Shown here one piece after another: positions 34,735-42,490 of a DNA stretch of 64,000 nt (positions within the stretch are counted from its first letter, which is position 1; every line of letters starts with the position of its first letter). Location: assembly GCF_042660675.1 (NCBI RefSeq), contig NZ_JBHSUL010000031.1:124001-188000 (forward strand). The letters run 5' to 3'. Made by a program: the position numbers and the translations under genes. Origin of the DNA: Marinilactibacillus sp042660675. GTDB lineage: Bacteria; Bacillota; Bacilli; Lactobacillales; Carnobacteriaceae_A. The notes below the pieces were generated by a model. The model was not told the DNA's origin, made no database searches, and saw only the letters and a list, made by a program, of their open reading frames with translations.

Positions 34735-35553
34735 ATGAGTAAATCCATTATTATTGACGCAGGACATGGTGGAAAAGATCCGGGAGCCATTGGATTCAGT
34801 GAAAAGGAAAAAGATTGGGCACTAGAAATGAGTCGCTACCAGTTTCATCGCTTAAAAGCTTTAGGAGCGAAAGTAGCGCTGACGAGAAAAGAAGATACCA
34901 CTTTGACACCTACCGAGCGTGTTGCAAGAATCAAAAATCAATATGATATTTGTCTATCGAACCACTGGAATGCGTTTGATGGTAGTGCAAGGGGAATTGA
35001 AACCATTCATTCGGTCAAGGCGAATCCAAGGTTTGCGAAAGACTTGGCTGATCGGTTAGCTCGTTCCACTCAGTTACCCTTTAGAAGAGTCTTTAGTAGA
35101 GCCATCAGCCCTGGTGTTGATTACTATTTTCTGCATAGATTGACTGGCAAAACAGAGACGGTGATTATTGAATACGGCTTTATCGATCATCCAATGGATC
35201 ATGCTTACTATAAAGACCAAAAGTCATTTTATATAGCGGCTGAAGCGGTAATCGCAGGTGTTTGTCAGAAAATTGGTATCCCATACAAAGAACCAGGCGA
35301 AAGATTTGTAAAAAAGCCAACAAACAGTTCGCAGCAAATGAAATTAGAAAGCATTTATGATGGAAAACTTCGGTTTTATAATCAGCCGAGCTGGAAAGAT
35401 GCGGATGTCTTTGGATACCTCGAAATTGGTCAAGGCTTTCCTAAAATTATTGAAAAAATGACTGTCGGTAAAGGGGAACAATTTAAAGTAGAAAATTCCA
35501 AAGGAGAAACTTTTTATATTACGGCGCATCCTAAGTATGTAAAAGTCAAGTAA
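34735..35553 (+). CDS. N-acetylmuramoyl-L-alanine amidase (Amidase_3) with C-terminal SH3-like domain
   Basis: A peptidoglycan hydrolase of about 272 residues. The start at 34735 is set by AAGGAG seven bases upstream; ATG 34729 is too close. The zinc amidase domain (residues 1-185) shows IIIDAGHGGKDPGAIGF (first His ligand), LTRKEDTTLTPTERV, LSNHWNAFDGSARGIE and VIIEYGFIDHPMDHAYY with the catalytic Glu. A linker and a probable SH3-type wall-binding domain follow (about 210-272). No signal peptide is visible, so release would need lysis, a holin or another route; this is typical of phage-like or competence-linked hydrolases. It is co-transcribed with the sigma factor. Confidence 0.88.
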   Translation: MSKSIIIDAGHGGKDPGAIGFSEKEKDWALEMSRYQFHRLKALGAKVALTRKEDTTLTPTERVARIKNQYDICLSNHWNAFDGSARGIETIHSVKANPRFAKDLADRLARSTQLPFRRVFSRAISPGVDYYFLHRLTGKTETVIIEYGFIDHPMDHAYYKDQKSFYIAAEAVIAGVCQKIGIPYKEPGERFVKKPTNSSQQMKLESIYDGKLRFYNQPSWKDADVFGYLEIGQGFPKIIEKMTVGKGEQFKVENSKGETFYITAHPKYVKVK

Positions 35554-35558
35554 GAATA

Positions 35559-35595
35559 AGCCAGCACTCACACCGTTCTGTAGTGAGTGCTGGCT
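35559..35595. terminator. Bidirectional terminator between amidase and ComK-like genes
   Basis: AGCCAGCACTCAC pairs perfectly (13 bp) with GTGAGTGCTGGCT across an 11-base loop. It lies between two convergent genes. Confidence 0.8.
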
Positions 35596-35601
35596 ATTTG
35601 A

Positions 35602-36453
35602 TTATTCGTCTTCTTCGTTTTCTTCTTCATTGAGCATATAATCAAGCTCATAATCCTCATGAACCGATCCTTCAACTCCTAAAGATTTTGAAACGATATT
35701 AAAGGCTAATGTATGAATCAATTTTATGAACCAAGGAAGTGGATAAATGTTTTCATATTTTTTTACGTTAGATTCAACGATCCTTGAGATCAAGCTGTCT
35801 GGATTGAGGTTAGTGGATGAACCAAATATGCGCTGCATATCTAAAGTGAGTTGTTGCTGTATGTAAACCATCGCCGCTGCATTATCCATCATACTTTTAA
35901 TTGGGCCCACTTTCATATCGATAATCAATTCATGATCTGGATGAATATGTATAAATGTTTGATCTCCAACAGTTTCCATATTACGAATATGATGTAGCCC
36001 AATCCAACTAACATGATCTTTGGATGGACCTTTCTCAGGTCCAAATTGAATATTGCCTAGTACATAAGGAACTTTCTTTTTTATACCAATCATTTTTCCT
36101 AGAATACTAATCACATCATAGGACGTATTGATTCTAAAAAAACGATTGATGATCTTTGTGGTGGTTTCTTCTGATTTGAAAATCAAACCGCTATTTTGAA
36201 AAATCATGCTATTATAGGGTGTTTCTACATTCTTGGAAAGATCATATAAGTAATAGCTATCATCATCAATCCATATTTTCTTTCTCAGGATAGCTTCATC
36301 TATGTATTTAGGGAGCGTTTCTTTACTTACGGAATGAGGCAAATACGTAGTCTGGTAATATGTAAAATCCTCGTTAACCATATATTGAGATTGACTAAAA
36401 TCAGTATTAAATACTTTTCTTAACTTTTCAAAAGCTTTTTCTTTCTGATGCAT
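35602..36453 (-). CDS. ComK-like protein
   Basis: A protein of about 283 residues (ATG 36453; a GTG at 36459 is possible, RBS AGGAAGG). The central part follows the ComK pattern: a short strand-rich N-terminal region, then RFFRINTSY, a lysine-rich stretch with IGIKKKVPYVLGNIQFGPEK, the aromatic SWIGLHHIRN and a final helix (MMDNAAAMVYIQQQLTLDMQ). In Bacillus ComK the equivalent order is RFFGSSY, HKPPI.....IFLFPT, CGWISHVHV and NSFENQ. It is longer than Bacillus ComK (192) by an N-terminal extension and an acidic C-terminal tail. ComK is the DNA-binding activator of competence genes in Bacillus. Neighbouring ComX-like sigma supports a competence role. Identity to ComK is judged by eye only. 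Confidence 0.55.
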   Translation of the reverse strand: MHQKEKAFEKLRKVFNTDFSQSQYMVNEDFTYYQTTYLPHSVSKETLPKYIDEAILRKKIWIDDDSYYLYDLSKNVETPYNSMIFQNSGLIFKSEETTTKIINRFFRINTSYDVISILGKMIGIKKKVPYVLGNIQFGPEKGPSKDHVSWIGLHHIRNMETVGDQTFIHIHPDHELIIDMKVGPIKSMMDNAAAMVYIQQQLTLDMQRIFGSSTNLNPDSLISRIVESNVKKYENIYPLPWFIKLIHTLAFNIVSKSLGVEGSVHEDYELDYMLNEEENEEDE

Positions 36454-36671
36454 GGGCACAAACCCTTCCTATTGAGACCGTTATCATTTTGTGAAACGAA
36501 CAATTCGGCCTGTTTTATTTTGATAAATTTAGTATACAATAAGTCCCTTAAGAAATTTACGAGATTTACAAAATTTACTTTTTTAATATGAATTCGTAAT
36601 AAAATACGCATAGAATTAATATATCTCTGTATCGAACTATCCGATTTAAAGGATTAATGAAGGTTAAAAAT

Positions 36672-36715
36672 AGCAATACACGATTAAAACAGGATTGTTT
36701 TAATCGTGTATTGCT
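36672..36715. repeat. 20-bp perfect inverted repeat at the edge of a gene remnant
   Basis: Arms 36672-36691 (AGCAATACACGATTAAAACA) and 36696-36715 are exact complements with a 4-base loop. On the minus strand the hairpin is followed by ATTTTTAA, so it may be a terminator in that direction, although no minus-strand gene precedes it now. It abuts the point at which the GH43 remnant begins. The gap 36460-36671 otherwise holds the AT-rich ComK-like promoter region. Confidence 0.75.
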
Positions 36716-37017
36716 TACTTAAATTAGCGGCTTTAAACAGAATCGGCTTCGGAGTTTCAGAAAGTCCCACGGGTCCATTCGTTAAAAGTGAGACCAATCC
36801 AATACTGTCTAAAGATATGGAAAATGGCGTTTCAGGTCCTGGACATAATAGTGTGACTGTTGGTTTGGATGATGAAACGCTATATGTCGTTTATCATGTA
36901 CACACATTTCCAGACGAACCTAGTGGGGATCGACGACCTGCAATAGACCGATTATACTTTGAAGACAGTGAAATGAAAATCGACGGACCAACCACTGACG
37001 AACAAGAGCTTAAATAA
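36716..37017 (+). pseudogene. C-terminal remnant of a glycoside hydrolase family 43 gene
   Basis: About 95 residues of the last propeller blades of a GH43 enzyme remain (IGFGVSESPTGPFVKSETNP; GVSGPGHNSVTVG; YHVHTFPDEPSGDRRPAIDR) and end in a stop at 37015. There is no N-terminal catalytic part and no plausible RBS/start. The homology begins directly after the 20-bp inverted repeat, which suggests a deletion or insertion junction. The stretch 37018-37218 downstream shows no gene. Confidence 0.75.
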
Positions 37018-37218
37018 TAAAAAATAGGTAAGATTGAGCGTTGATACGATTCAGTGTCGACGCTTCTATATGCCGAGAATAGAGATGCATACTTAAGGTA
37101 TTCAAATATAAAAACAACTTTGTATTTTAAAATATTGAACCAAACCGCTTCATATCAAATGATTGTTGTAATGTAGAGACAATAGATAAAGTTTTTATTT
37201 GAATTATTCACAATTTTT

Positions 37219-37248
37219 TTGACTCTCTATACTTAAGCTTGTTACACT
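37219..37248 (+). promoter_or_regulatory. Promoter of the amino-acid importer genes
   Basis: TTGACT, an 18-bp spacer and TACACT, ending 31 bp before the ATG. Confidence 0.6.
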
Positions 37249-37279
37249 CTATAAGACTTAATTTGAGAGGAAGAATGTC

Positions 37280-38158
37280 ATGAAACGAACATTTCAATCA
37301 CTATTAACTTTATCACTAGGCAGCAGTCTGTTACTAGCAGCTTGTTCAGATGACTCTAATGATTCAACTGAAGAAACAGCAACTACAACGGCGGAAGATA
37401 CTTCTTGGAACGATATCCAAGAAGCTGGCATTTTGAGAGCAGCGACTTCAGGCACGTATTTTCCTAATTCTTACCATGAAGAAGGTACGAATGTCTTAAC
37501 AGGTTTTGAGGTAGAAATCTTACGAGAAATCGGTGAGCGACTAGATGTTGAGGTGGAATTCACCGAAATGAACGTTGATGGGATGCTGACGTCACTAAAC
37601 AGCGAACAAATCGACATTGCAGCATTAAGTATTAGCCACGCTGGAGAGAACGCGGATAAATTTAATTATTCAGAACCATACAAATACACTTATATGTCGA
37701 TGATCGTTAGAGAAGAAGACAATTCTGGTATCGAAACGATGGAAGACCTTGAAGGTAAACGAGCTGCCGGAGCGGCCACAACTTCTTATATGAAAATTGC
37801 TGAACAGTTCGGCGCTGAACTCGTCATTTACGACAACGCGACAAACGACCAGTACCTACAAGACGTTGCTAACGGACGAACTGATTTGATCATCAATGAC
37901 TATTACGGCCAAACGATGGCATTGACAGCCTTCCCGGAAATTCCGATCAAAATTCAGGAAAATTTGTTTTTTAATCCAAGCTATACGAACTTTTCTATGA
38001 AACTTGGAAAAGACGCGTTAACTGAAGAAGTTGATAAAGCTTTAGAAGAAATGCATTCTGATGGGACTCTAAGTGCATTGTCTGAAGAATTTTATCAAGG
38101 AGAAGACGTATCTGTAGAAGTGGATATGGATATTCCAACGTATGAGATTGAGGAGTAG
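37280..38158 (+). CDS. Polar amino-acid ABC transporter solute-binding lipoprotein
   Basis: A family 3 solute-binding protein of 292 residues. A lipoprotein signal ends in the lipobox LLAAC (Cys22), followed by a Thr/Asp/Glu linker. The domain shows GILRAATSGTYFPNSYHEEG, LTGFEVEILREIGERL and GKRAAGAATTSYMKIAEQFG. An RBS (GAGAGGAAG) precedes the ATG. It overlaps the permease transcription unit with only 2 bp between. The ligand is an amino acid or small derivative; which one is not evident. Confidence 0.92.
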   Translation: MKRTFQSLLTLSLGSSLLLAACSDDSNDSTEETATTTAEDTSWNDIQEAGILRAATSGTYFPNSYHEEGTNVLTGFEVEILREIGERLDVEVEFTEMNVDGMLTSLNSEQIDIAALSISHAGENADKFNYSEPYKYTYMSMIVREEDNSGIETMEDLEGKRAAGAATTSYMKIAEQFGAELVIYDNATNDQYLQDVANGRTDLIINDYYGQTMALTAFPEIPIKIQENLFFNPSYTNFSMKLGKDALTEEVDKALEEMHSDGTLSALSEEFYQGEDVSVEVDMDIPTYEIEE

Positions 38159-38160
38159 GT

Positions 38161-38847
38161 ATGGGAAACATTGAATGGCAATACATCTTTGATCCTGAGC
38201 TTGCTTGGGAATCTCTACCTTTCTTGATTAGTGGTATTCCCAATACCTTACTCATCGCGATTATTAGTACGTTTTTGGGATTGATCATCGGTTTAGGATT
38301 GACGGTTATGCGTCTGTCGGAGATGAAACTGTTAAACTTTTTAGCTAAGGTATATGTGTCATTTATGCGTGGAACCCCAGCGCTCGTCTTTCTTTTTCTA
38401 ATCTATTTTGGGCTGCCATTCGTCAATATACAATTTCCAGCCATGACAGCTGCGATAATCTGCTTCAGTTTGAATTCAGCGGCCTATATTTCTGAAATTT
38501 TAAGATCTGCTGTATCCTCCGTTGATCACGGACAGTGGGAAGCTGCAAAAGCGTTAGGGCTAGGCAAAGGCATCACGTTTCGAGCAATTATTATCCCACA
38601 GGCCACTCGAATCGCTCTGCCACCACTTGGTAACGTATTAATAGACGTAATCAAGGGAACCTCTCTAGCGGCGATGATTACCGTCAATGAGATTTTCCAG
38701 AACGCTCGAATCGTCGGCGGTAGGGAATTTGATTATATGACCATGTACATTATGGTCGCCCTGATTTACTGGCTGATCTGTAGCATTTTCAGCTACTTCC
38801 AGACGTACCTCGAAGTGATTTCTTCAAGATACGTTATCCAAAAATAA
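38161..38847 (+). CDS. Amino-acid ABC transporter permease
   Basis: A 228-residue permease of the HisMQ type with five predicted helices. FLISGIPNTLLIAIISTFLG opens the membrane domain, and the ATPase contact loop is EAAKALGLGKGITFRAIIIP (near residue 140). The usual third gene, an ATP-binding subunit, is absent: a terminator follows within 10 bp. An ATPase encoded elsewhere must complete the importer, or the locus is incomplete. Confidence 0.92.
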   Translation: MGNIEWQYIFDPELAWESLPFLISGIPNTLLIAIISTFLGLIIGLGLTVMRLSEMKLLNFLAKVYVSFMRGTPALVFLFLIYFGLPFVNIQFPAMTAAIICFSLNSAAYISEILRSAVSSVDHGQWEAAKALGLGKGITFRAIIIPQATRIALPPLGNVLIDVIKGTSLAAMITVNEIFQNARIVGGREFDYMTMYIMVALIYWLICSIFSYFQTYLEVISSRYVIQK

Positions 38848-38853
38848 ACTTTG

Positions 38854-38900
38854 CCAACCCTTAATCTGGATAAAGTATCTGGTAAAAGGGTTGGTTTTTT
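38854..38900 (+). terminator. Terminator after the amino-acid permease
   Basis: CCAACCCTT and AAGGGTTGG (9 bp) enclose 23 bases, with a T6 tail. Confidence 0.7.
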
Positions 38901-38931
38901 AATACACTTAAATAGAAGGAGTGATCATGTC

Positions 38932-39582
38932 ATGAAAGGTAAAAAAAATTTTCTTACATTAGCTGGAGCTGTTTCAATGCTCTTGAGTACAACTGGTTGC
39001 GCAGATTCAACGGATGAAGAAACCACCCAACCAAATGAAACGGAACAAGCAGAGTCAATAGAAGAATTCATTGAGGATACAGAACAAATAGAGTCAGATG
39101 AGTCAGAAACTTCAGAAGGAAAAACCTATTCAGAATTTGAGGAGGATCAGGAAGAAACTGAAAAGTCAAAAGACATTTTAGCAGAGTACTCTAACGACGA
39201 AATTGAATACGCTCGTATTTGGTTACAGCTCGGGCCAAATCAAGAAATTAGTGAATTGAACGTACAGCACTTTCCAGCTGGAACGCCGGTGAACCCGAAG
39301 GACGAAAATAGCGCAGTCTACCCAGACGATGTTGTGCAATTATCTGGAAGTAGACTGGTTGACGGGTCTGTGACCTATTCAAGTAACGGAAATGGCACAA
39401 TCAATGTTTATGAAGTTCCTTACCGTTGGGAAACAACGATGTCTGAAGTAGAAGTCGTCGATGGTGTGAGTGTTTATACTCAGAATTTACTCGATGAGAC
39501 TGAAGTGGTCAGTGTGGATGTTGGAGAAGATGCGTCTGTAGTTGAGTTGATTGAACTAGAAAGAATGACTGAAAATAATTAA
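38932..39582 (+). CDS. Acidic lipoprotein of unknown function
   Basis: A 216-residue lipoprotein. The ATG at 38932 has GAAGGAG 11 bases upstream; earlier in-frame starts overlap the terminator. The lipobox is STTGC (Cys23). Residues 24-85 are a Glu/Thr/Ser-rich spacer (for example DEETTQPNETEQAESIEEFI). A folded domain follows (about 90-210, EYSNDEIEYARIWLQLGPNQ; AGTPVNPKDENSAVYPDDVV) that I do not recognise. It is surface-anchored. The spacer style resembles the lipoproteins at 57481 and 15627. Confidence 0.8.
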   Translation: MKGKKNFLTLAGAVSMLLSTTGCADSTDEETTQPNETEQAESIEEFIEDTEQIESDESETSEGKTYSEFEEDQEETEKSKDILAEYSNDEIEYARIWLQLGPNQEISELNVQHFPAGTPVNPKDENSAVYPDDVVQLSGSRLVDGSVTYSSNGNGTINVYEVPYRWETTMSEVEVVDGVSVYTQNLLDETEVVSVDVGEDASVVELIELERMTENN

Positions 39583-39607
39583 GATTATTTGAACCTGTTC
39601 TGATATA

Positions 39608-39624
39608 CTCCTCTTATAGAGGAG
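39608..39624 (+). promoter_or_regulatory. Hairpin that covers the ribosome binding site of the next gene
   Basis: CTCCTCT TAT AGAGGAG is a perfect 7-bp stem with a 3-base loop. Its right arm contains the Shine-Dalgarno sequence (GAGGAGG) of the gene at 39634. If the stem forms, translation initiation would be blocked. Confidence 0.5.
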
Positions 39625-39633
39625 GTGAATGTT

Positions 39634-39939
39634 ATGACTTGGGTCAAATCAATACCATCAAGTATAAAGTGGATTGTTGCGGGGGCGCTAATGCTTTTGC
39701 TTAGCTATGTGATCACCATGTCTACAGAGTTTGAGTTCAGTGTCCTAGTTAACTATATGGCATTTGGCTTAACTGCGCTGGCCATTATTTTATCCGGAAC
39801 AGCAGTGAGTGGCGACCGAATGCGCGCGAATAACAATAGCCGTGCAGGTAGAACGCTTGATACACTGAAGTATTCTAAATTCGTTTTACTATTTGCAGTA
39901 CCGTTTTACATAACGTTTGTAATCTTAGAAGTCATGTAA
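39634..39939 (+). CDS. Small membrane protein of unknown function
   Basis: A protein of 101 residues with three predicted helices (about 12-31, 39-59, 80-99) and a basic loop (GDRMRANNNSRAGRTLDTLK). The ATG at 39634 is preferred over GTG 39625, which lies inside the RBS. I do not recognise the family. It is probably a single-gene unit whose RBS lies in a hairpin. Confidence 0.7.
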   Translation: MTWVKSIPSSIKWIVAGALMLLLSYVITMSTEFEFSVLVNYMAFGLTALAIILSGTAVSGDRMRANNNSRAGRTLDTLKYSKFVLLFAVPFYITFVILEVM

Positions 39940-39949
39940 TCTTCATCAA

Positions 39950-39982
39950 AAAAGACTTTCGCTTATTAAAACGGAAGTCTTT
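39950..39982. terminator. Terminator between convergent small genes
   Basis: AAAGACTTTCG and CGGAAGTCTTT pair (one G-T) around a 10-base loop. Confidence 0.65.
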
Positions 39983-40004
39983 AAAGGATACCATTAAAAA
40001 TAAC

Positions 40005-40502
40005 TTATTGGTTTAGATAGTATTCTGAAGTGATTACATTGCTGATTAACGTATAAGGGATAAGTTCCTGATCTTTGCAATTCACAAAATCAAATGTCTG
40101 CTTTGTCCCGTATTCTTTTAAGTTATAAATAAAATCCGGACTTTGATTCAATACGTCAAGATCCATAATGTCTTTTTCAGAAGACTCAGCTAATTGAAGT
40201 AAAAAAGCAAAAAGTAAACTACCGTTATTAACTACGTTAACAATAGACTTATGATTATTTTCCCAAAAGGGATATAAGACTTTCTCTTGTTTAAGAACCG
40301 ACTCATTATGAATCTTACCATCCTTAAAAATCTCTAGATTGTAATCATATCGTATTGTTTTACTTCTAAGTACAAAATCGCCAGTATACAACTTATCACC
40401 CATTTTAAACAATAGCTGATAGTCGTCTGTTATATGTCTAGGATAAGCATCATTTATATCTTTAATTAAATAATCTAGACAGCGCATCTGATTTAAATTC
40501 AT
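40005..40502 (-). CDS. Hypothetical cytoplasmic protein
   Basis: A protein of about 165 residues starting at ATG 40502 (AAAGGAG lies 10 bases upstream; the GTG at 40511 is too close). It is mixed alpha/beta with no signal peptide or membrane segment and no motif that I recognise. It diverges from the PRiA4-like gene at 40624. Confidence 0.6.
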   Translation of the reverse strand: MNLNQMRCLDYLIKDINDAYPRHITDDYQLLFKMGDKLYTGDFVLRSKTIRYDYNLEIFKDGKIHNESVLKQEKVLYPFWENNHKSIVNVVNNGSLLFAFLLQLAESSEKDIMDLDVLNQSPDFIYNLKEYGTKQTFDFVNCKDQELIPYTLISNVITSEYYLNQ

Positions 40503-40623
40503 CTTCGTCACACTCCTTTATTTCATCATATCAGAATTTAAAATATGCGTCTCTGAATAATACTTAGTTTATTGGATAAATAGGTAAAGACCTCAAGAAA
40601 GTTTAAATGAAAAGGAGCTTATA

Positions 40624-41355
40624 ATGAAAGCCTATGTCATTCGTGTCGAATTTGAGGATTCTAATCCACTGATCTGGAGAAAAGTGATTATGCCAGCAGA
40701 TGCAACATTTAAAAGATTAAATGAAGTGATTCAGGCGGTCACTAATTTCAATCAAAATAATGTTACGCTTGAGGGACATTTGTATGAATTTCAATTAATT
40801 GAAGAAAATAAAATTGTGACCAACAATGAAGAGGTTTATGAGGAGCATCAATATTATAAAAAAAATAGAAAGTTCTTCGATAATCGGTTGAAAACAATCG
40901 ATCCAGATATGCTAGAATTTGAACAACGGTATCAGGATCGGTTGAAAAAAGAAATTCGTAAGCCTTCAGGTTTGAAAATCGATGCATATCTAGAAAAGGA
41001 TGAATATATCGATTACTTTTATGATTACGGGGATAATTGGCGAATCAAAGTTAAGCTTGAAGAAACAGTTGAAGATTACTATTTTGGTTATCCGACTCTA
41101 TTAGATGGAGCAGAAACAGCCCCACTTGAAGATGTTGGAGGAATGACTAGGTTCTATGAATTTCTAGAAGGTTATCATAATCCTTCACACCCGAATCATC
41201 ATGAACTGTATATTTGGGCAAATTCGCAAAGGTTCAAAGAATATGACCTTAAGCATATCAATAGTATGCTGAAATTTATTGCTTACAAAAAAACAGAGTG
41301 GAGTCAGATTAAGCACGAAAATTATGATGTTATTGAAGATAAGTACCGAAAATGA
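40624..41355 (+). CDS. Plasmid pRiA4b ORF-3-like family protein
   Basis: A 243-residue soluble protein of the PRiA4_ORF3/IS1096 TnpR-like family. Signatures are YVIRVEFEDSNPLIWRKVIM at the start, the central YFYDYGDNWRIKVKLEE and LDGAETAPLEDVGGMTRFYE. AAAGGAGC lies before the ATG. Despite the family name there is no transposon nearby and no recombinase motif. The molecular function is unknown. Confidence 0.85.
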   Translation: MKAYVIRVEFEDSNPLIWRKVIMPADATFKRLNEVIQAVTNFNQNNVTLEGHLYEFQLIEENKIVTNNEEVYEEHQYYKKNRKFFDNRLKTIDPDMLEFEQRYQDRLKKEIRKPSGLKIDAYLEKDEYIDYFYDYGDNWRIKVKLEETVEDYYFGYPTLLDGAETAPLEDVGGMTRFYEFLEGYHNPSHPNHHELYIWANSQRFKEYDLKHINSMLKFIAYKKTEWSQIKHENYDVIEDKYRK

Positions 41356-41389
41356 AATTAGGGTAATTAAAATAAATTTCAGAGAAAGC

Positions 41390-41418
41390 TTGCAATCGAT
41401 TTCAAGTCGTGATATTAT
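41390..41418 (+). promoter_or_regulatory. Promoter of the second LicT operon with overlapping cre
   Basis: TTGCAA (41390-41395), a 17-bp spacer and TATTAT (41413-41418). Bases 41390-41404 (TTGCAATCGATTTCA) match every defined position of the cre consensus WTGNAANCGNWNNCW and overlap the -35 box, so CcpA would block the promoter. Confidence 0.7.
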
Positions 41419-41434
41419 TTTGATACAATCAAAT

Positions 41435-41517
41435 GGATGGTTACTGACAGCGAACTGATCAGGCTATACCTTAGTATATTCTTAGAGAACACTCTCTAGG
41501 TATATTAAGGTATTTTT
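41435..41517 (+). promoter_or_regulatory. First LicT antiterminator and terminator (before licT)
   Basis: GGATGGTTACTGACAGCGAA begins a RAT-like element ending in CAGGCTATACC (to 41470). Its 3' part overlaps the left arm (ATACCTTA, 41466-41473) of a long terminator hairpin closed by TAAGGTAT (41506-41513) and a T run. Confidence 0.7.
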
Positions 41518-41538
41518 CTTTCTATTGGGGGTGAATGC

Positions 41539-42369
41539 ATGCATGTAAAAAAAGTTTTGAACAACAGCGCGATCCTAGTTCGTGATGATGATGGTAAAGA
41601 AGTAAAAGACTTCATCTGGGTCGGCGGAGGAATTGGATTTGGGAAAAAGCCAGGTGATGAACCTGATGCAAGTAAAATCGAAAAAATCTTTGTTTTACAA
41701 CAAAAGAATTTAACGAATCGTTTTTCCGAGCTGGTTGAGAATATACCAGTCGAGTACGTTTCGATTGCAGATGATGTGATCAGTTATGCAAAAGAAGAAT
41801 TACAACAGGAATTGAGTGACACGATTTATATCTCTTTAACCGATCATATTGCTAATTTACTGAAGATGCATGAAGAAGGCATCGAAGTAGAAAATGCTTT
41901 GTTTTGGGAAATTAAAAAGTTTTATCCTAAAGAATTTGAGATTGGTCAGAAATCAGTTGAAATGATTAGTGAGAAGACTGGCAAGAAAATTGAGGACGCT
42001 GAAGCAGGAAATTTAGCCCTACATTTTATTAATTCTCAATTATCTGCTGGAATCAGTGAATTGTCTGCGAGTCAGAATTCACCAAAAAAAATCAGAGATA
42101 TTTTATCGCTCATTCGATATCAAAATAAAATTGAACTGGACGAATCTTCCATTGCGTATGATCGATTCGTTACACATCTAAGATTTTTCTTTAAAAGATT
42201 AGATTTGAGATCTGAACCTACAGCCAAAAATCCTTTGTTAGAACAGATCAAAACTAGATATCCAGCTGCCTTTACAACAATGAAAAAAGTAGAACAATAT
42301 TTAGAAGTTACACTAGATGAAGATGAACAACTATATCTTACATTACACATTCAAAAACTAATAGAATAA
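41539..42369 (+). CDS. BglG/LicT-family transcriptional antiterminator
   Basis: A 276-residue antiterminator with an N-terminal RNA-binding domain (MHVKKVLNNSAILVRDDDGK) and two PRDs (about 65-170 and 172-276; landmarks LTDHIANLL, LALHFINSQL, YDRFVTHLRFF, LYLTLHIQKL). It should bind the two RAT elements at 41435 and 42378 and thereby control both itself and the PTS gene that follows. It is a paralogue of the protein at 16190. Confidence 0.92.
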   Translation: MHVKKVLNNSAILVRDDDGKEVKDFIWVGGGIGFGKKPGDEPDASKIEKIFVLQQKNLTNRFSELVENIPVEYVSIADDVISYAKEELQQELSDTIYISLTDHIANLLKMHEEGIEVENALFWEIKKFYPKEFEIGQKSVEMISEKTGKKIEDAEAGNLALHFINSQLSAGISELSASQNSPKKIRDILSLIRYQNKIELDESSIAYDRFVTHLRFFFKRLDLRSEPTAKNPLLEQIKTRYPAAFTTMKKVEQYLEVTLDEDEQLYLTLHIQKLIE

Positions 42370-42377
42370 GCCACATT

Positions 42378-42456
42378 GGAGTGTTACTGGTAAAGCAGGC
42401 AAGACCGAATGGGTGAGTCGTAATGGGCTCACTGTATTCAGTCATGCCTGTTTTTT
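42378..42456 (+). promoter_or_regulatory. Second LicT antiterminator and terminator (between licT and PTS gene)
   Basis: GGAGTGTTACTGGTAAAGCA (42378 on) is a near-canonical RAT, ending in GGCAAGACC. It overlaps a terminator with arms CAGGCA (42396-42401) and TGCCTG (42445-42450), an inner GTGAG/CTCAC stem and a six-T tail. Confidence 0.85.
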
Positions 42457-42490
42457 GTTTTAGTAGACAATGGAGAGAGGAAGAAAAATA

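Noticed and set aside
36570..36582. ComK-box-like AAAA-N5-TTTT upstream of the ComK-like gene
   Set aside because: Only one AT-box is clear in a very AT-rich stretch; a real K-box needs a second at a set distance, which I could not find.
40624..41355. Transposon-related gene suggested by the family name of the pRiA4b ORF-3 protein
   Set aside because: No transposase, terminal repeats or target duplications are visible nearby.
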